DNA of 44,912 bases from an uncultured Clostridia bacterium (GTDB lineage Bacteria > Bacillota > DTU014). The stretch lies in contig FIZI01000014.1 in assembly GCA_900016865.1 (NCBI GenBank), positions 1 to 44,912 on the forward strand, written 5' to 3'. Each line of letters starts with the position of its first letter. Within the stretch, counting starts at the first letter, position 1. The notes beneath the pieces are model-generated. The model had not been told where the DNA came from and did not search any database. It worked only from the letters and a program-made list of their open reading frames with translations. The position numbers and the translations under genes were made by a program. Below are positions 6,764-13,362 of the stretch, piece after piece.

Positions 6764-7804
6764 ATGAGTAGGTTCTCAAGCTCGTTTACCATCGCAGACG
6801 ACGGCGTTGACCCGAAACAGGTTCCAAGGAGGAAGCTCTATACAGGAGCAGAGATCCCGGCCATCGGGTTGGGGACATTTGGATCGGACAAGTACACAGG
6901 TGAAGAAATAGCTGCAGCCGTCGTGGGTGCGGCGTCAGTCGGATACAGGCATTTCGACTGTGCAGCCGTTTATGGAAATGAGCACCTCATCGGTGAGTCT
7001 CTAGAGATTATCATGAAGGGCGGCATCAAGCGGGAGGATCTGTGGATTACATCCAAACTGTGGAACGACAAGCACGGAGAGAAAGATGTCATCCCTGCCT
7101 GCAAGAAGTCTTTGAAGGACCTAAGACTTGACTACCTCGACCTCTATCTCGTACACTGGCCGTTTCCAAACCATCACCCTCCGGGAGCTCCGCCTGGCTA
7201 TCGAGATCCAAACTCGAGGCCATACATCCACGAGGAGTACATGACTACTTGGCAACAGATGGAGAGGCTCGTCGAGATGGGGTTGGTGCGGCACATCGGC
7301 ACATCCAATATGACCATACCAAAGCTCAAGCTGGTTCTGAGAGATGCTAAGATAAAGCCTGCGTGCAATCAGATGGAGTTGCACCCGCATTTCCAGCAGC
7401 CTGAGCTATTTCGATTCTGCATAGACAATGATATCGTGCCGGTCGGATTCTGCCCGATTGGCTCTCCATCTCGCCCAGAACGCGATAGGACACCCGAAGA
7501 CACTGCTGCCATAGAAGATCCCGTCATCGTGAGAATCGCTGAAAGACTGGGAGTTCACCCTGCAGTAGTCTGTGTCAAATGGGCAGTACAGCGAGGTCAA
7601 GTGCCCATCCCGTTCTCTGTCCGCCGTGCCCAGTACTTGAGCAACATCAGATGCACAATCACAGAGCCGCTCACTGAGCAAGATATGAAAGATATCGAAG
7701 GCATAGACAGGAACTGCCGCCTCATCAAAGGGCAGGTTTTCCTCTGGGAAGGAGCTAAGTCGTGGGAGGATCTGTGGGATCCTGACGGAGTGATCGCATC
7801 CTAA
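6764..7804 (+). CDS. Aldo/keto reductase
   Basis: A 346-residue NAD(P)H-dependent aldo/keto reductase. The catalytic tetrad is complete: Asp65 and Tyr70 in YRHFDCAAVYGNE, Lys98 in WITSKLWND, His131 in LYLVHWPFP. The family signature ending in the cofactor site is VPIPFSVRRAQYLSNI. The ATG at 6764 follows an AGGGGGTG site. About 25 residues precede the first barrel strand (KLYTGAEIPAIGLGTFG), slightly longer than usual. It is transcribed divergently from the polyol operon. Members of this class include aldose reductases and xylose reductases that turn aldoses into polyols, so it could supply galactitol or another polyol to the operon, or run in reverse. That link is inference from position. 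Confidence 0.88.
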   Translation: MSRFSSSFTIADDGVDPKQVPRRKLYTGAEIPAIGLGTFGSDKYTGEEIAAAVVGAASVGYRHFDCAAVYGNEHLIGESLEIIMKGGIKREDLWITSKLWNDKHGEKDVIPACKKSLKDLRLDYLDLYLVHWPFPNHHPPGAPPGYRDPNSRPYIHEEYMTTWQQMERLVEMGLVRHIGTSNMTIPKLKLVLRDAKIKPACNQMELHPHFQQPELFRFCIDNDIVPVGFCPIGSPSRPERDRTPEDTAAIEDPVIVRIAERLGVHPAVVCVKWAVQRGQVPIPFSVRRAQYLSNIRCTITEPLTEQDMKDIEGIDRNCRLIKGQVFLWEGAKSWEDLWDPDGVIAS

Positions 7805-7818
7805 GCTTGCCTCAGTGC

Positions 7819-7860
7819 ACAACAGTGGCGTCCCCCAGGGGTATAGGGCGCCACTGTTGT
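7819..7860 (+). terminator. Long hairpin after the aldo/keto reductase
   Basis: ACAACAGTGGCG (7819-7830) and CGCCACTGTTGT (7849-7860) form a perfect 12-bp stem 15 nt after the stop codon, with CCCC/GGGG able to pair inside the loop. There is no T-run, so it may act as a pause/stabilising 3' hairpin rather than a strong terminator. Confidence 0.5.
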
Positions 7861-7939
7861 ACGTCAATCCTCTTTCACCTGCGTCGATTTACTGCAGCTC
7901 TTGTTGTGGACAGTTAACCATATGGCCGTACCAGAAAAC

Positions 7940-8062
7940 AGGTCCGAAAGAAAGAGCTTGCAAGCAAGACTCCTTCCCCAGGCTTCCTCAAGGGTGTAGC
8001 GACTAGACAAACAGACAAGGCAAAGGAGACGTCGACCCAGTCCTAAATCTCAGCTGACCTCG
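7940..8062 (-). ncRNA. 5'-truncated copy of the ykkC-type riboswitch with terminator
   Basis: On the minus strand CGCTACACCC (8001-7992), GAAGCCTGGGGAAGG and a terminator-like hairpin followed by GTTTTCTGG repeat the 3' half of the element at 682-754. The core AGACTCCTTCCCCAGGCTT (plus-strand reading, 7967-7985) is identical to 717-735. The apical stem differs by compensating changes (CTTGC/GCAAG here, CTC/GAG there), which supports a real RNA structure. Upstream, GGACTGGGTCGACG (about 8044-8031) weakly resembles the GGUCCAAG region, but the CUAGGGUUCC half is missing. The element now follows the truncated sensor gene and serves at most as its terminator. Confidence 0.6.
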
Positions 8063-8743
8063 TTACTGCACCCTCAAGGTTGCGCAAAAGACACCGCCAA
8101 TCGAAAGCGCTGTTGGAGCCACATCGTGATTGAACGGCGACAATCTAAGGGCGTAAAACAGATTCACGACTAGCGGCAGTGTCAACCCGATGACTAGAGA
8201 CGCTGTCTGCCAACGATATTGACGAGGTGAGCGGAGGACCGCCACTAGGTGGATTAGCACGGATATGATCATCGTCGGGTAGGCATATGCGGCATATATC
8301 CAAACCCAAGGCCCGTGTGTCTTGCCGACGACCGGAAACGAGCCGCTCGTATCGAGATAGATGTTCTGGCGCATCAAACCGTGCCACTCGTTGGTCCAAG
8401 CGAAGATCACTGTCAAAATCGGGATTACTAGAAGGGGAATGAGACGGCGAGGGGTCATCCAACGACCCCTGCCTGTGTACTCGAGTGTCAACATCAGCCA
8501 TGTGAGCGGTATGATGTTGTAGCAAATGTACTGAACGTTTGCCCAGAAGAGCTTGGTGCCAAGATCCAACCCCATCATCTCAAGAGCATTGGAGATGGAC
8601 CAGACAACCGAGCATATCATAAGTACAAGAAACGGCTTGGCACCGGCCATCTGTCGTCGAGGCCAGACCAGGACGCACAAACTGAGAGAAACCAGGGCAG
8701 AACCAAATAGGACCCACGCGTAAGGAATCAGCTGATAAGCCAC
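8063..8743 (-). CDS. 7TM sensory region of a histidine kinase or cyclase, output domain missing
   Basis: A 226-residue integral membrane protein with about seven helices. The sequence matches the N-terminal 7TM sensor module of histidine kinases and diguanylate cyclases: SNALEMMGLDLGTKLFWANVQYICYNIIPLTWLMLTLEYTGR (split across residues ~52-95), a TNEWHGLM loop, and LTLPLVVNLFYALRLSPF before a final DVAPTALSI. In full-length proteins a PAS, HisKA or GGDEF region follows. Here the frame stops after VFCATLRVQ, and a remnant riboswitch lies directly downstream. The GTG start at 8743 has a TAGGTGG site. It is best read as a gene truncated by deletion; a free-standing sensor is less likely. Confidence 0.7.
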   Translation of the reverse strand: MAYQLIPYAWVLFGSALVSLSLCVLVWPRRQMAGAKPFLVLMICSVVWSISNALEMMGLDLGTKLFWANVQYICYNIIPLTWLMLTLEYTGRGRWMTPRRLIPLLVIPILTVIFAWTNEWHGLMRQNIYLDTSGSFPVVGKTHGPWVWIYAAYAYPTMIISVLIHLVAVLRSPRQYRWQTASLVIGLTLPLVVNLFYALRLSPFNHDVAPTALSIGGVFCATLRVQ

Positions 8744-8783
8744 TGCGTAGCCACCTACCCGTATTGGTGGATATACGGTGCTG

Positions 8784-8820
8784 CTCTCAACTCCGCTGCG
8801 GTACTTCTCTCAACTCCGCT
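8784..8820. repeat. 14-bp direct repeat in the 8744-8942 intergenic region
   Basis: CTCTCAACTCCGCT occurs at 8784-8797 and again at 8807-8820, 23 nt apart, just upstream of the truncated sensor gene. No gene or clear promoter is visible in this 199-bp gap. It may be a replication slippage product or a tandem binding site. Confidence 0.5.
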
Positions 8821-8942
8821 CGCGTCTCTAGGTCTTGCACACTGAGTGTAATCAACTGTATCCACCTATTGGCACTTGCTGTAGAATATACCACCTCGTA
8901 CAGGCAGTCATATGACGACAGTTAATCAGCCGAGCCTGAAGA

Positions 8943-9284
8943 CTACTCGCGCTTGCCGTGTGGGTGCACGGGCTTGCCTCTCTCATACAGGCCGTACACA
9001 TCCACACCCCTAACCACGAAAGCGATACCGGCCGCGGGTTCAGTGAGTCGCCCCGCCTCTATCACCGTCTCCAGTATCCTGTCAGTATCCTCATCTTTGG
9101 TAACAATCATTAGTACCTCTTTTGCGGTCTCGATCGTCAGGCCAAAAAACGTCTTCGCCTCGTGAGCACCAGTTCCTCTCGCGAAGAAGATGGTCCCTCC
9201 TGGAGCACCAGCCTTCTTTGCAGCTTCCATTACCGAATCAGCTTTGCCGCGTGGAAGCACAGCAAATATCGTGTTATAAGTCAT
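8943..9284 (-). CDS. P-II family (GlnB-like) small signalling protein
   Basis: A 113-residue protein of the P-II superfamily. It begins MTYNTIFAVLPRGKADSVMEAAKKAGAPGGTIFFARGTG (residues 1-39 in two parts), has KTFFGLTIETAKEVLMIVTKDED in the middle, and ends with AAGIAFVVRGVDVYGL, giving the ferredoxin-like beta-alpha-beta repeat. The classical T-loop uridylylation Tyr context is absent, so this is a divergent P-II. The ATG at 9284 is preferred over the GTG at 9293, which overlaps the AGGTGAGG ribosome binding site. It follows the DUF1538 gene by 10 nt. Co-location of P-II-like proteins with DUF1538 membrane proteins suggests gating of that transporter by a nucleotide or metabolite, an inference. 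Confidence 0.8.
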   Translation of the reverse strand: MTYNTIFAVLPRGKADSVMEAAKKAGAPGGTIFFARGTGAHEAKTFFGLTIETAKEVLMIVTKDEDTDRILETVIEAGRLTEPAAGIAFVVRGVDVYGLYERGKPVHPHGKRE

Positions 9285-9294
9285 GAGTAGCACC

Positions 9295-10065
9295 TCACCT
9301 GTATCCTATAATCGTTCCGACGAGAAGGACTGATATGATCGGACAAACCACCGCTAGAGTGACTAGGCCAAAGCCGTCCTGCAGCGGGTCTCTGCCGCCC
9401 AGTGCGTTCGCCATCCCGACACCAATTGCGATTGTGATCGGGACAGTAACAGGGCCTGTAGTGACTCCTCCAGAATCAAATGCAGGGCCGACAATAGACT
9501 TGGGTGCTACCAATGCTAGCAAGATCGCTATTGCGTACAACGGACCAACCATGGCGATCAGAGGTATCCTGAATATTATCTTGAGAAGTCCGAGCAGAAT
9601 AGCAAGTCCAACACCAATTGCCACTGAGTGGATCACTACGTTCTTGGTTACGAGCCCGGCGCTATACTCCTCCACCTGCAGTCCCAAAGAATGCAACGCA
9701 GGCTCTGCTAGAGTAACCCCGTAGCCCATTATAAAGCCTACGGTGAGAACCACCCACATCTTGCCAGCTCTCGGCAAGTTCTGACCGGCTTCCTCACCAA
9801 GTGGCAACAAGCCTAGCTTGAGTCCTTGACTGAACAACGTAAGCCCCACAATCGAACACACAATCCCTATAAATATCTGCCTGGGGTTGGCAAGCGGTAC
9901 ACGAAGGATTACTAACTGAACGAAAAGGAGAAATCCTACTATGGGCAATACTCCGATCAAGGTGTCAACAACTGTTGTCCACAAATCCTGCACGTGGGCA
10001 CTCCCTCCAATTCGCTTTACCACCGAAGCCAGCTTGGCCCGCGCAGAACCCGAAGGTCGAGCCAA
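9295..10065 (-). CDS. DUF1538 integral membrane protein (putative transporter)
   Basis: A 256-residue membrane protein with about seven helices. GYGVTLAEPALHSLGLQVEEYS, TKNVVIHSVAIGVG, GPAFDSGGVTTGPVTVP and ALGGRDPLQDGFGLV are DUF1538 (PF07556) hallmarks; the Asp-Ser-Gly-Gly-Val-Thr-Thr-Gly segment looks like a substrate or ion site. The TTG at 10065 is chosen because GGAGAGG lies eight nt upstream, while the GTG at 10074 touches that site. Many family members have two DUF1538 units; this protein has one, so it may pair with itself or with a partner elsewhere. It forms an operon with the P-II-like gene. Function is unknown. The 213 bp upstream (10066-10278) hold no recognisable gene. Confidence 0.8.
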   Translation of the reverse strand: MARPSGSARAKLASVVKRIGGSAHVQDLWTTVVDTLIGVLPIVGFLLFVQLVILRVPLANPRQIFIGIVCSIVGLTLFSQGLKLGLLPLGEEAGQNLPRAGKMWVVLTVGFIMGYGVTLAEPALHSLGLQVEEYSAGLVTKNVVIHSVAIGVGLAILLGLLKIIFRIPLIAMVGPLYAIAILLALVAPKSIVGPAFDSGGVTTGPVTVPITIAIGVGMANALGGRDPLQDGFGLVTLAVVCPIISVLLVGTIIGYR

Positions 10066-10278
10066 TGGCGTCACCTCTCCATTCTATGCCAAATTAGCAA
10101 TGCTGTCCGCGAGCAATTAGCCCGCGGTATCTGTCACACAATTGGCAAACTGGCCTTCGTCAACCAGTGCCATTAGTATGCCATAAACAAGCCCTGCTTG
10201 CGTGTTCTGCTCACGGCTATGACCCTAGCGACAGCACCGTGACCTGAGGCAAAGCAGCAGGAGACACTGTTCAAGCAG

Positions 10279-11109
10279 TCACTCAACCGGCAATTCGTCC
10301 AAGATGGCCTGAAGATAGTCTCTTCCTGCCTTGATGTCAACATACTGTTGCGGCCCGCTGATCTCCCTCTCTATAGTAAGCGAACCTTGGAAACCCAGCT
10401 GTGCAAGCTTGAGTATAAGTGACCGGAAATCAACTCTCCCGTGTCCTATAGGGTACTCACGTCCCAGGGCATTTGGATCGGTTGGATAGTCCCCGTCCTT
10501 GGCGTGCACGCCCTTCACGAACGTGCCGAACACATCCAACGCGTCCACAGGGTTGGCCTTTCCATACATCAACAAGTTTGCAGGGTCAAGGTTTATTCCC
10601 AGATTGTCCAGGCCGGTGTCCTTTATCAGGCGCTTGAGAGTGATAGGCGTCTCCTGCCCAGTCTCAAACCAGAACTCGAGGCCCATGTCTCTACAGTATG
10701 AGCCGATCTCTCTGACTGCTTCGACGACCTCTGTATAGAGCGGATCAGACATGTTCTCAGGTATAAAACCAACGTGCGTCGTAATGCTGCGAACTCCAAT
10801 CGTTGCAGCAAACCGCGCTCCGGCCTTTAGGGCCTCGAGTCTAGCCGCTCGGTATTCACGCGGGACTACACCTAGGGTTCGGGGTCCGTCAACGAAGTCC
10901 CAGACTGCAGGGCCGGGCCACCCAGCCCACAGTGTAGTCACATCCACTGCTGAGCGCTTCATATCGTTGCGTACCTTCTCAGCGTTTGCGTCGGTATACA
11001 GATTCATGTCCCAGCACCCAAGCTGGCAGTTGTCCACGCCGAGGTCTCGGACCGCCTGAAAGCCGTTCTCCAAGACATGAGGCATGAGTACAAAAACGCC
11101 AATGCGCAC
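10279..11109 (-). CDS. Sugar phosphate isomerase/epimerase, xylose isomerase-like TIM barrel
   Basis: A 276-residue protein of the AP endonuclease 2 / xylose isomerase-like family. Expected metal ligands are visible in order: Glu in WFETGQETP, Asp in INLDPANLL, His in VKGVHAKDGDYP, and Glu in LTIEREISGP near the C-terminus. GHGRVDF is the typical loop before the last helix. The GTG at 11109 has a GGGGGTG site. Such enzymes interconvert keto-sugars, inosose or hydroxypyruvate-type substrates and cannot be assigned further. It stands 142 bp downstream of nagB in the same direction and may share its transcript. Confidence 0.8.
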   Translation of the reverse strand: MRIGVFVLMPHVLENGFQAVRDLGVDNCQLGCWDMNLYTDANAEKVRNDMKRSAVDVTTLWAGWPGPAVWDFVDGPRTLGVVPREYRAARLEALKAGARFAATIGVRSITTHVGFIPENMSDPLYTEVVEAVREIGSYCRDMGLEFWFETGQETPITLKRLIKDTGLDNLGINLDPANLLMYGKANPVDALDVFGTFVKGVHAKDGDYPTDPNALGREYPIGHGRVDFRSLILKLAQLGFQGSLTIEREISGPQQYVDIKAGRDYLQAILDELPVE

Positions 11110-11250
11110 CTACAACACCCCCAATCTAAGACCGAGGCCTCTGCCCGCACCAGCCGCTACTGTCAATCCCTAGAGCCTCTCGTCCTAGCTGACCACTAGG
11201 AAGGCCTGACACTGGCGCGCCAACGCCCCTCCTGAACCTCGAGCCGGATA

Positions 11251-11985
11251 TCAACCATCACACTGCGATACTCCGACAAGCTCATCCAATACGACTGTCA
11301 CGTCTCTATGTAGCTGCAGCAGAGAAGCCGGGACGTCTGTCGTAACCTTGCCGCTCAGCATCGCCTCAACAGCCTGTCGCTTGCTGGGGCCTGATGCAAT
11401 GACGATTATGCGCTTTGCGGACATGATCGAGCCTATGCCCATTGTCAGAGCCCTCTTGGGCATTGCCTCGATCGAACCAAAAGGGCCGTGATTGGCTTCG
11501 AGAGTCGATTGCGTGAGCGTCACTACATGAGTCCTAAGACAAAGCTCGCGGCCAGGCTCGTTGAACCCTATGTGGCCGTTTCGTCCTATTCCGAGCAAGG
11601 CGAGGTCTATTCCTCCAGACTCACGGATCTCGGCTTCATAGCGTTCGCATTCGGCCTCAGGATCGGCTGCCTGCCCATTGGGAATATTCGCAGACTCGGG
11701 CGGCAGGTCCACGTGGTCAAAGAGGTTATGCTTCATAAAACTCCTGTAGCTATTTGGATCGTCTGGATCGATAGGATAATACTCGTCGAGGTTGAAGACC
11801 ACACACTGGGCAAAACTCACATCGCCCTCTTTGTACATCCTAGTCAGCTCTCTATAGACTCCTACTGGGGTGTTGCCTGTAGGCAAACACAAAACCGTCC
11901 GCGGGTTTGAACGGATGCACTCGGCAATCTCGTTTGCCACGTACCTGGACAGCTCATCGTAATCTTTCTTCACTATCAGCTTCAC
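11251..11985 (-). CDS. nagB: Glucosamine-6-phosphate deaminase
   Basis: A 244-residue cytoplasmic enzyme converting glucosamine 6-phosphate to fructose 6-phosphate and ammonia, linking amino sugars to glycolysis. Phosphate-loop LPTGNTPVGVY, catalytic Asp67 in FNLDEYY, and LLGIGRNGHIGFNEPG with His138 and Glu143 are diagnostic. Residue 136 is Asn where E. coli has Asp141, as is common in Firmicutes enzymes. The length matches short, non-allosteric Gram-positive NagB proteins (about 240). The GTG at 11985 follows a GGGAG site. No nagA is adjacent. Confidence 0.95.
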   Translation of the reverse strand: MKLIVKKDYDELSRYVANEIAECIRSNPRTVLCLPTGNTPVGVYRELTRMYKEGDVSFAQCVVFNLDEYYPIDPDDPNSYRSFMKHNLFDHVDLPPESANIPNGQAADPEAECERYEAEIRESGGIDLALLGIGRNGHIGFNEPGRELCLRTHVVTLTQSTLEANHGPFGSIEAMPKRALTMGIGSIMSAKRIIVIASGPSKRQAVEAMLSGKVTTDVPASLLQLHRDVTVVLDELVGVSQCDG

Positions 11986-12133
11986 AGCACCATCACTCCC
12001 AATCTCAAGTAGTACCTTAACAAGGCATCAAAACACGCACTCAGAGATTCTGTATGCGCGCTGCAGTTCCTCTGTGCATCAGGCCTGGCGGGCAGCGTAT
12101 TCAGCACTGCCGAATCCCTTGGAGGTATCGCAC

Positions 12134-12565
12134 TTACTCCGCCTCTGCTGCAGGAGTTTGAGCAGTCAGGGCATTCTCTATGGCTTTGAGGATCGCCTTG
12201 CTACTCGCCGTCGCACCGGTCACTGCATCAACTGATAAACTCTGCTTTTCTAGCACTTCATCAACGACGGTTTCACCGAGTCTGCCTCGCCCGGTGGTAT
12301 GAGTCAATATATCCACTGCCACTATACGCCCGCCTTTGACCTCAACGTTTACCTCGGCAGCGACTATCTTGAAGTCATGGCTCCCCGTATATGTCCCATC
12401 TGGGATCTGACTGATATCAACATCATTGATGACAAGACTGGCTACAGTTGCGTCGATTTCACGGACGAAGTTTTTGACAGAACGAATGACGGCTCCAGTC
12501 ATAATCACACTTACGATTCCAACAGCTATCAGGATCTTCAGCCAATCCTGAGAAGGTTTCTTCAC
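12134..12565 (-). CDS. Membrane-anchored FMN-binding (flavinylated) protein
   Basis: A 143-residue protein with one N-terminal membrane helix (ILIAVGIVSVIMTGAVI, about residues 10-27) and an extracytoplasmic FMN-binding domain (PF04205 type). DAVTGATASSKAI holds the Thr-Gly-Ala-Thr/Ser motif whose Thr receives FMN covalently from ApbE in RnfG/NqrC-like proteins. GTYTGSHDFKIVAAEVNVEVKGGRIVAVDI is the standard first half, split at residues 58-88. The second GTG (12565) is chosen because GGGGG lies about 8 nt upstream; the open frame has another GTG at 12595. It is divergent from the hydrogenase maturation operon and may move electrons outside the membrane; no ApbE is seen here. Confidence 0.85.
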   Translation of the reverse strand: MKKPSQDWLKILIAVGIVSVIMTGAVIRSVKNFVREIDATVASLVINDVDISQIPDGTYTGSHDFKIVAAEVNVEVKGGRIVAVDILTHTTGRGRLGETVVDEVLEKQSLSVDAVTGATASSKAILKAIENALTAQTPAAEAE

Positions 12566-12756
12566 GAATCCAACCCCCAGCTCAAATACCTGCACTTTTC
12601 TCGGCCCCTGCAGGATCAGGAAAACTTGACCACTTGCGGCAAGCGCCTATTTAGCAATAAAACTATCAAGTACATCTTACCACACTTGGCTGTTCGATGG
12701 AATCAGTCTTTAAACTTCCATCGGTAGGCTGCCTAGGTGTGGATTTGATACGGGCA

Positions 12757-12795
12757 AGTGGAAACATCGGGGCTGCTCGGGTTGACGTTTCCACT
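12757..12795. promoter_or_regulatory. Inverted repeat overlapping the hyd promoter
   Basis: AGTGGAAAC (12757-12765) and GTTTCCACT (12787-12795) are 9-bp perfect inverted arms, 30 bp apart centre to centre, about three helical turns. The right arm covers the end of the -35 box and the spacer. It may bind a dimeric regulator or form a hairpin from a transcript reading through. Confidence 0.5.
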
Positions 12796-12810
12796 CGCTG
12801 CCTGTATAAT
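12782..12810 (+). promoter_or_regulatory. Sigma-A promoter of the hydrogenase maturation operon
   Basis: TTGACG (12782-12787) and a perfect TATAAT (12805-12810) are 17 nt apart. Transcription is predicted to start near 12817, almost 300 nt before the first start codon. Confidence 0.8.
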
Positions 12811-12821
12811 CGACTTGACGA

Positions 12822-12839
12822 TTGTGAATCGTTGCACAA
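12822..12839. promoter_or_regulatory. Rex-like redox operator
   Basis: TTGTGAATCGTTGCACAA matches the Rex consensus TTGTGAAnnnnTTCACAA at all but one position (G for T in the right arm). It lies at about +6 to +23 of the hyd transcript, where Rex would block initiation until NADH rises. Rex control of hydrogenase and fermentation genes is established in Clostridia and relatives. Confidence 0.7.
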
Positions 12840-13064
12840 TCTCCTGCCCTAAACGGCAGAGGCCCTTGAGCTCGGAGCGACTGTGAGCGAGCACCGCAAG
12901 GACTACGCTGTTAGGAAGGGACATACCTAATCGTCACCTGGGACGAAGGGATGGGTAGAGGTCCTGACGTCGAGGGGAAGCAGAAGTTAGTAGTTGTCGT
13001 ACTGCCTGTACTACTTAGCTGATGTACTACCTGGCTGACGACGAGTCATGCTTTTCGAACGAAC

Positions 13065-13099
13065 AACTCCATCCTCGAGTCCGAGGGTGGAGTTTTTTT
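13065..13099 (+). terminator. Intrinsic terminator/attenuator before the hyd genes
   Basis: AACTCCA (13065-13071) pairs with TGGAGTT (13088-13094), and CCTCG (13073-13077) with CGAGG (13082-13086), giving a 13-bp stem including one G-T pair and a 4-nt loop, followed by seven T (13093-13099). The ribosome binding site GGGGTGAG (13102-13109) begins three nt later, so the element sits exactly where a transcription attenuator would. Confidence 0.85.
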
Positions 13100-13113
13100 G
13101 TGGGGTGAGTGCT

Positions 13114-13362
13114 GTGGATAAGCGTGTTGGAGTAGTTGGCATAGTGATTGAGGATAGGCATGCGGCAGCTCCGAAGGTCAATCAGATACTCAGCGAATTC
13201 GGAGGCATCATCGCCGGCCGCATGGGCCTGCCGTACAAAGAAAGAGGCGTATCGATAATCGCTTTGATCGTCGATGGTTCAACAGATGAAATAGGAGCGA
13301 TGACCGGCAAGCTCGGCAACATCGAGGGCGTCAGCGTTCGGACCGCCCTGAGCAAGTCATGA
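13114..13362 (+). CDS. TM1266-like iron-only hydrogenase system regulator
   Basis: An 82-residue ferredoxin-like (ACT/NikR-like) protein. It reads RVGVVGIVIEDRHAAAPKVN, then LSEFGGIIAGRMGLPYKERGVSI (residues ~29-51) and ends with KLGNIEGVSVRTALSKS. This is the small protein repeatedly encoded with hydE, hydG and hydF and annotated as an iron-only hydrogenase system regulator, though it lacks an obvious DNA-binding domain. The GTG at 13114 is chosen because GGGGTGAG lies four nt upstream and because an upstream ATG at 13048 would translate through the terminator hairpin. Its last 4 nt overlap the hydE start (ATGA), so the two are translationally coupled. Confidence 0.85.
   Translation: MDKRVGVVGIVIEDRHAAAPKVNQILSEFGGIIAGRMGLPYKERGVSIIALIVDGSTDEIGAMTGKLGNIEGVSVRTALSKS

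Larger units (their letters stand above)
12817..13099 (+). ncRNA. Long structured 5' leader of the hyd operon, unknown class
   Basis: About 283 nt of non-coding RNA lie between the promoter and a strong terminator. Visible helices include ATTGTG/CACAAT (12821-12840), CTGCC/GGCAG (12844-12859), CCTTG/CAAGG enclosing GCTCG/CGAGC (about 12863-12901), TTAGG/CCTAA (about 12911-12929), TCGTC/GACGA (about 12931-12946) and AGTAG/CTACT (about 12989-13016). It then ends in the attenuator hairpin. I do not recognise a known riboswitch: no T-box, SAM, cobalamin, c-di-GMP, TPP or 6S/SRP/RNase P core motifs are present. It may be a metabolite- or iron-sensing attenuator for hydrogenase maturation, or a separate small RNA with read-through. 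Confidence 0.55.

Noticed and set aside
12733-12924. Minus-strand 63-codon frame opposite the hyd leader
   Set aside because: No ribosome binding site, no family, and the region is better explained by the plus-strand promoter, Rex-like site and leader helices.
12817-13099. T-box, 6S RNA, SRP RNA, tmRNA or RNase P RNA
   Set aside because: The AGGGTGG next to the T-run suggested a T-box, but no specifier stem or antiterminator ACCGCG bulge exists; core motifs of the other RNAs are absent.
13048-13113. N-terminal extension of the TM1266-like protein
   Set aside because: It would be translated across the terminator hairpin; the GTG at 13114 has a good ribosome binding site and matches the family start.
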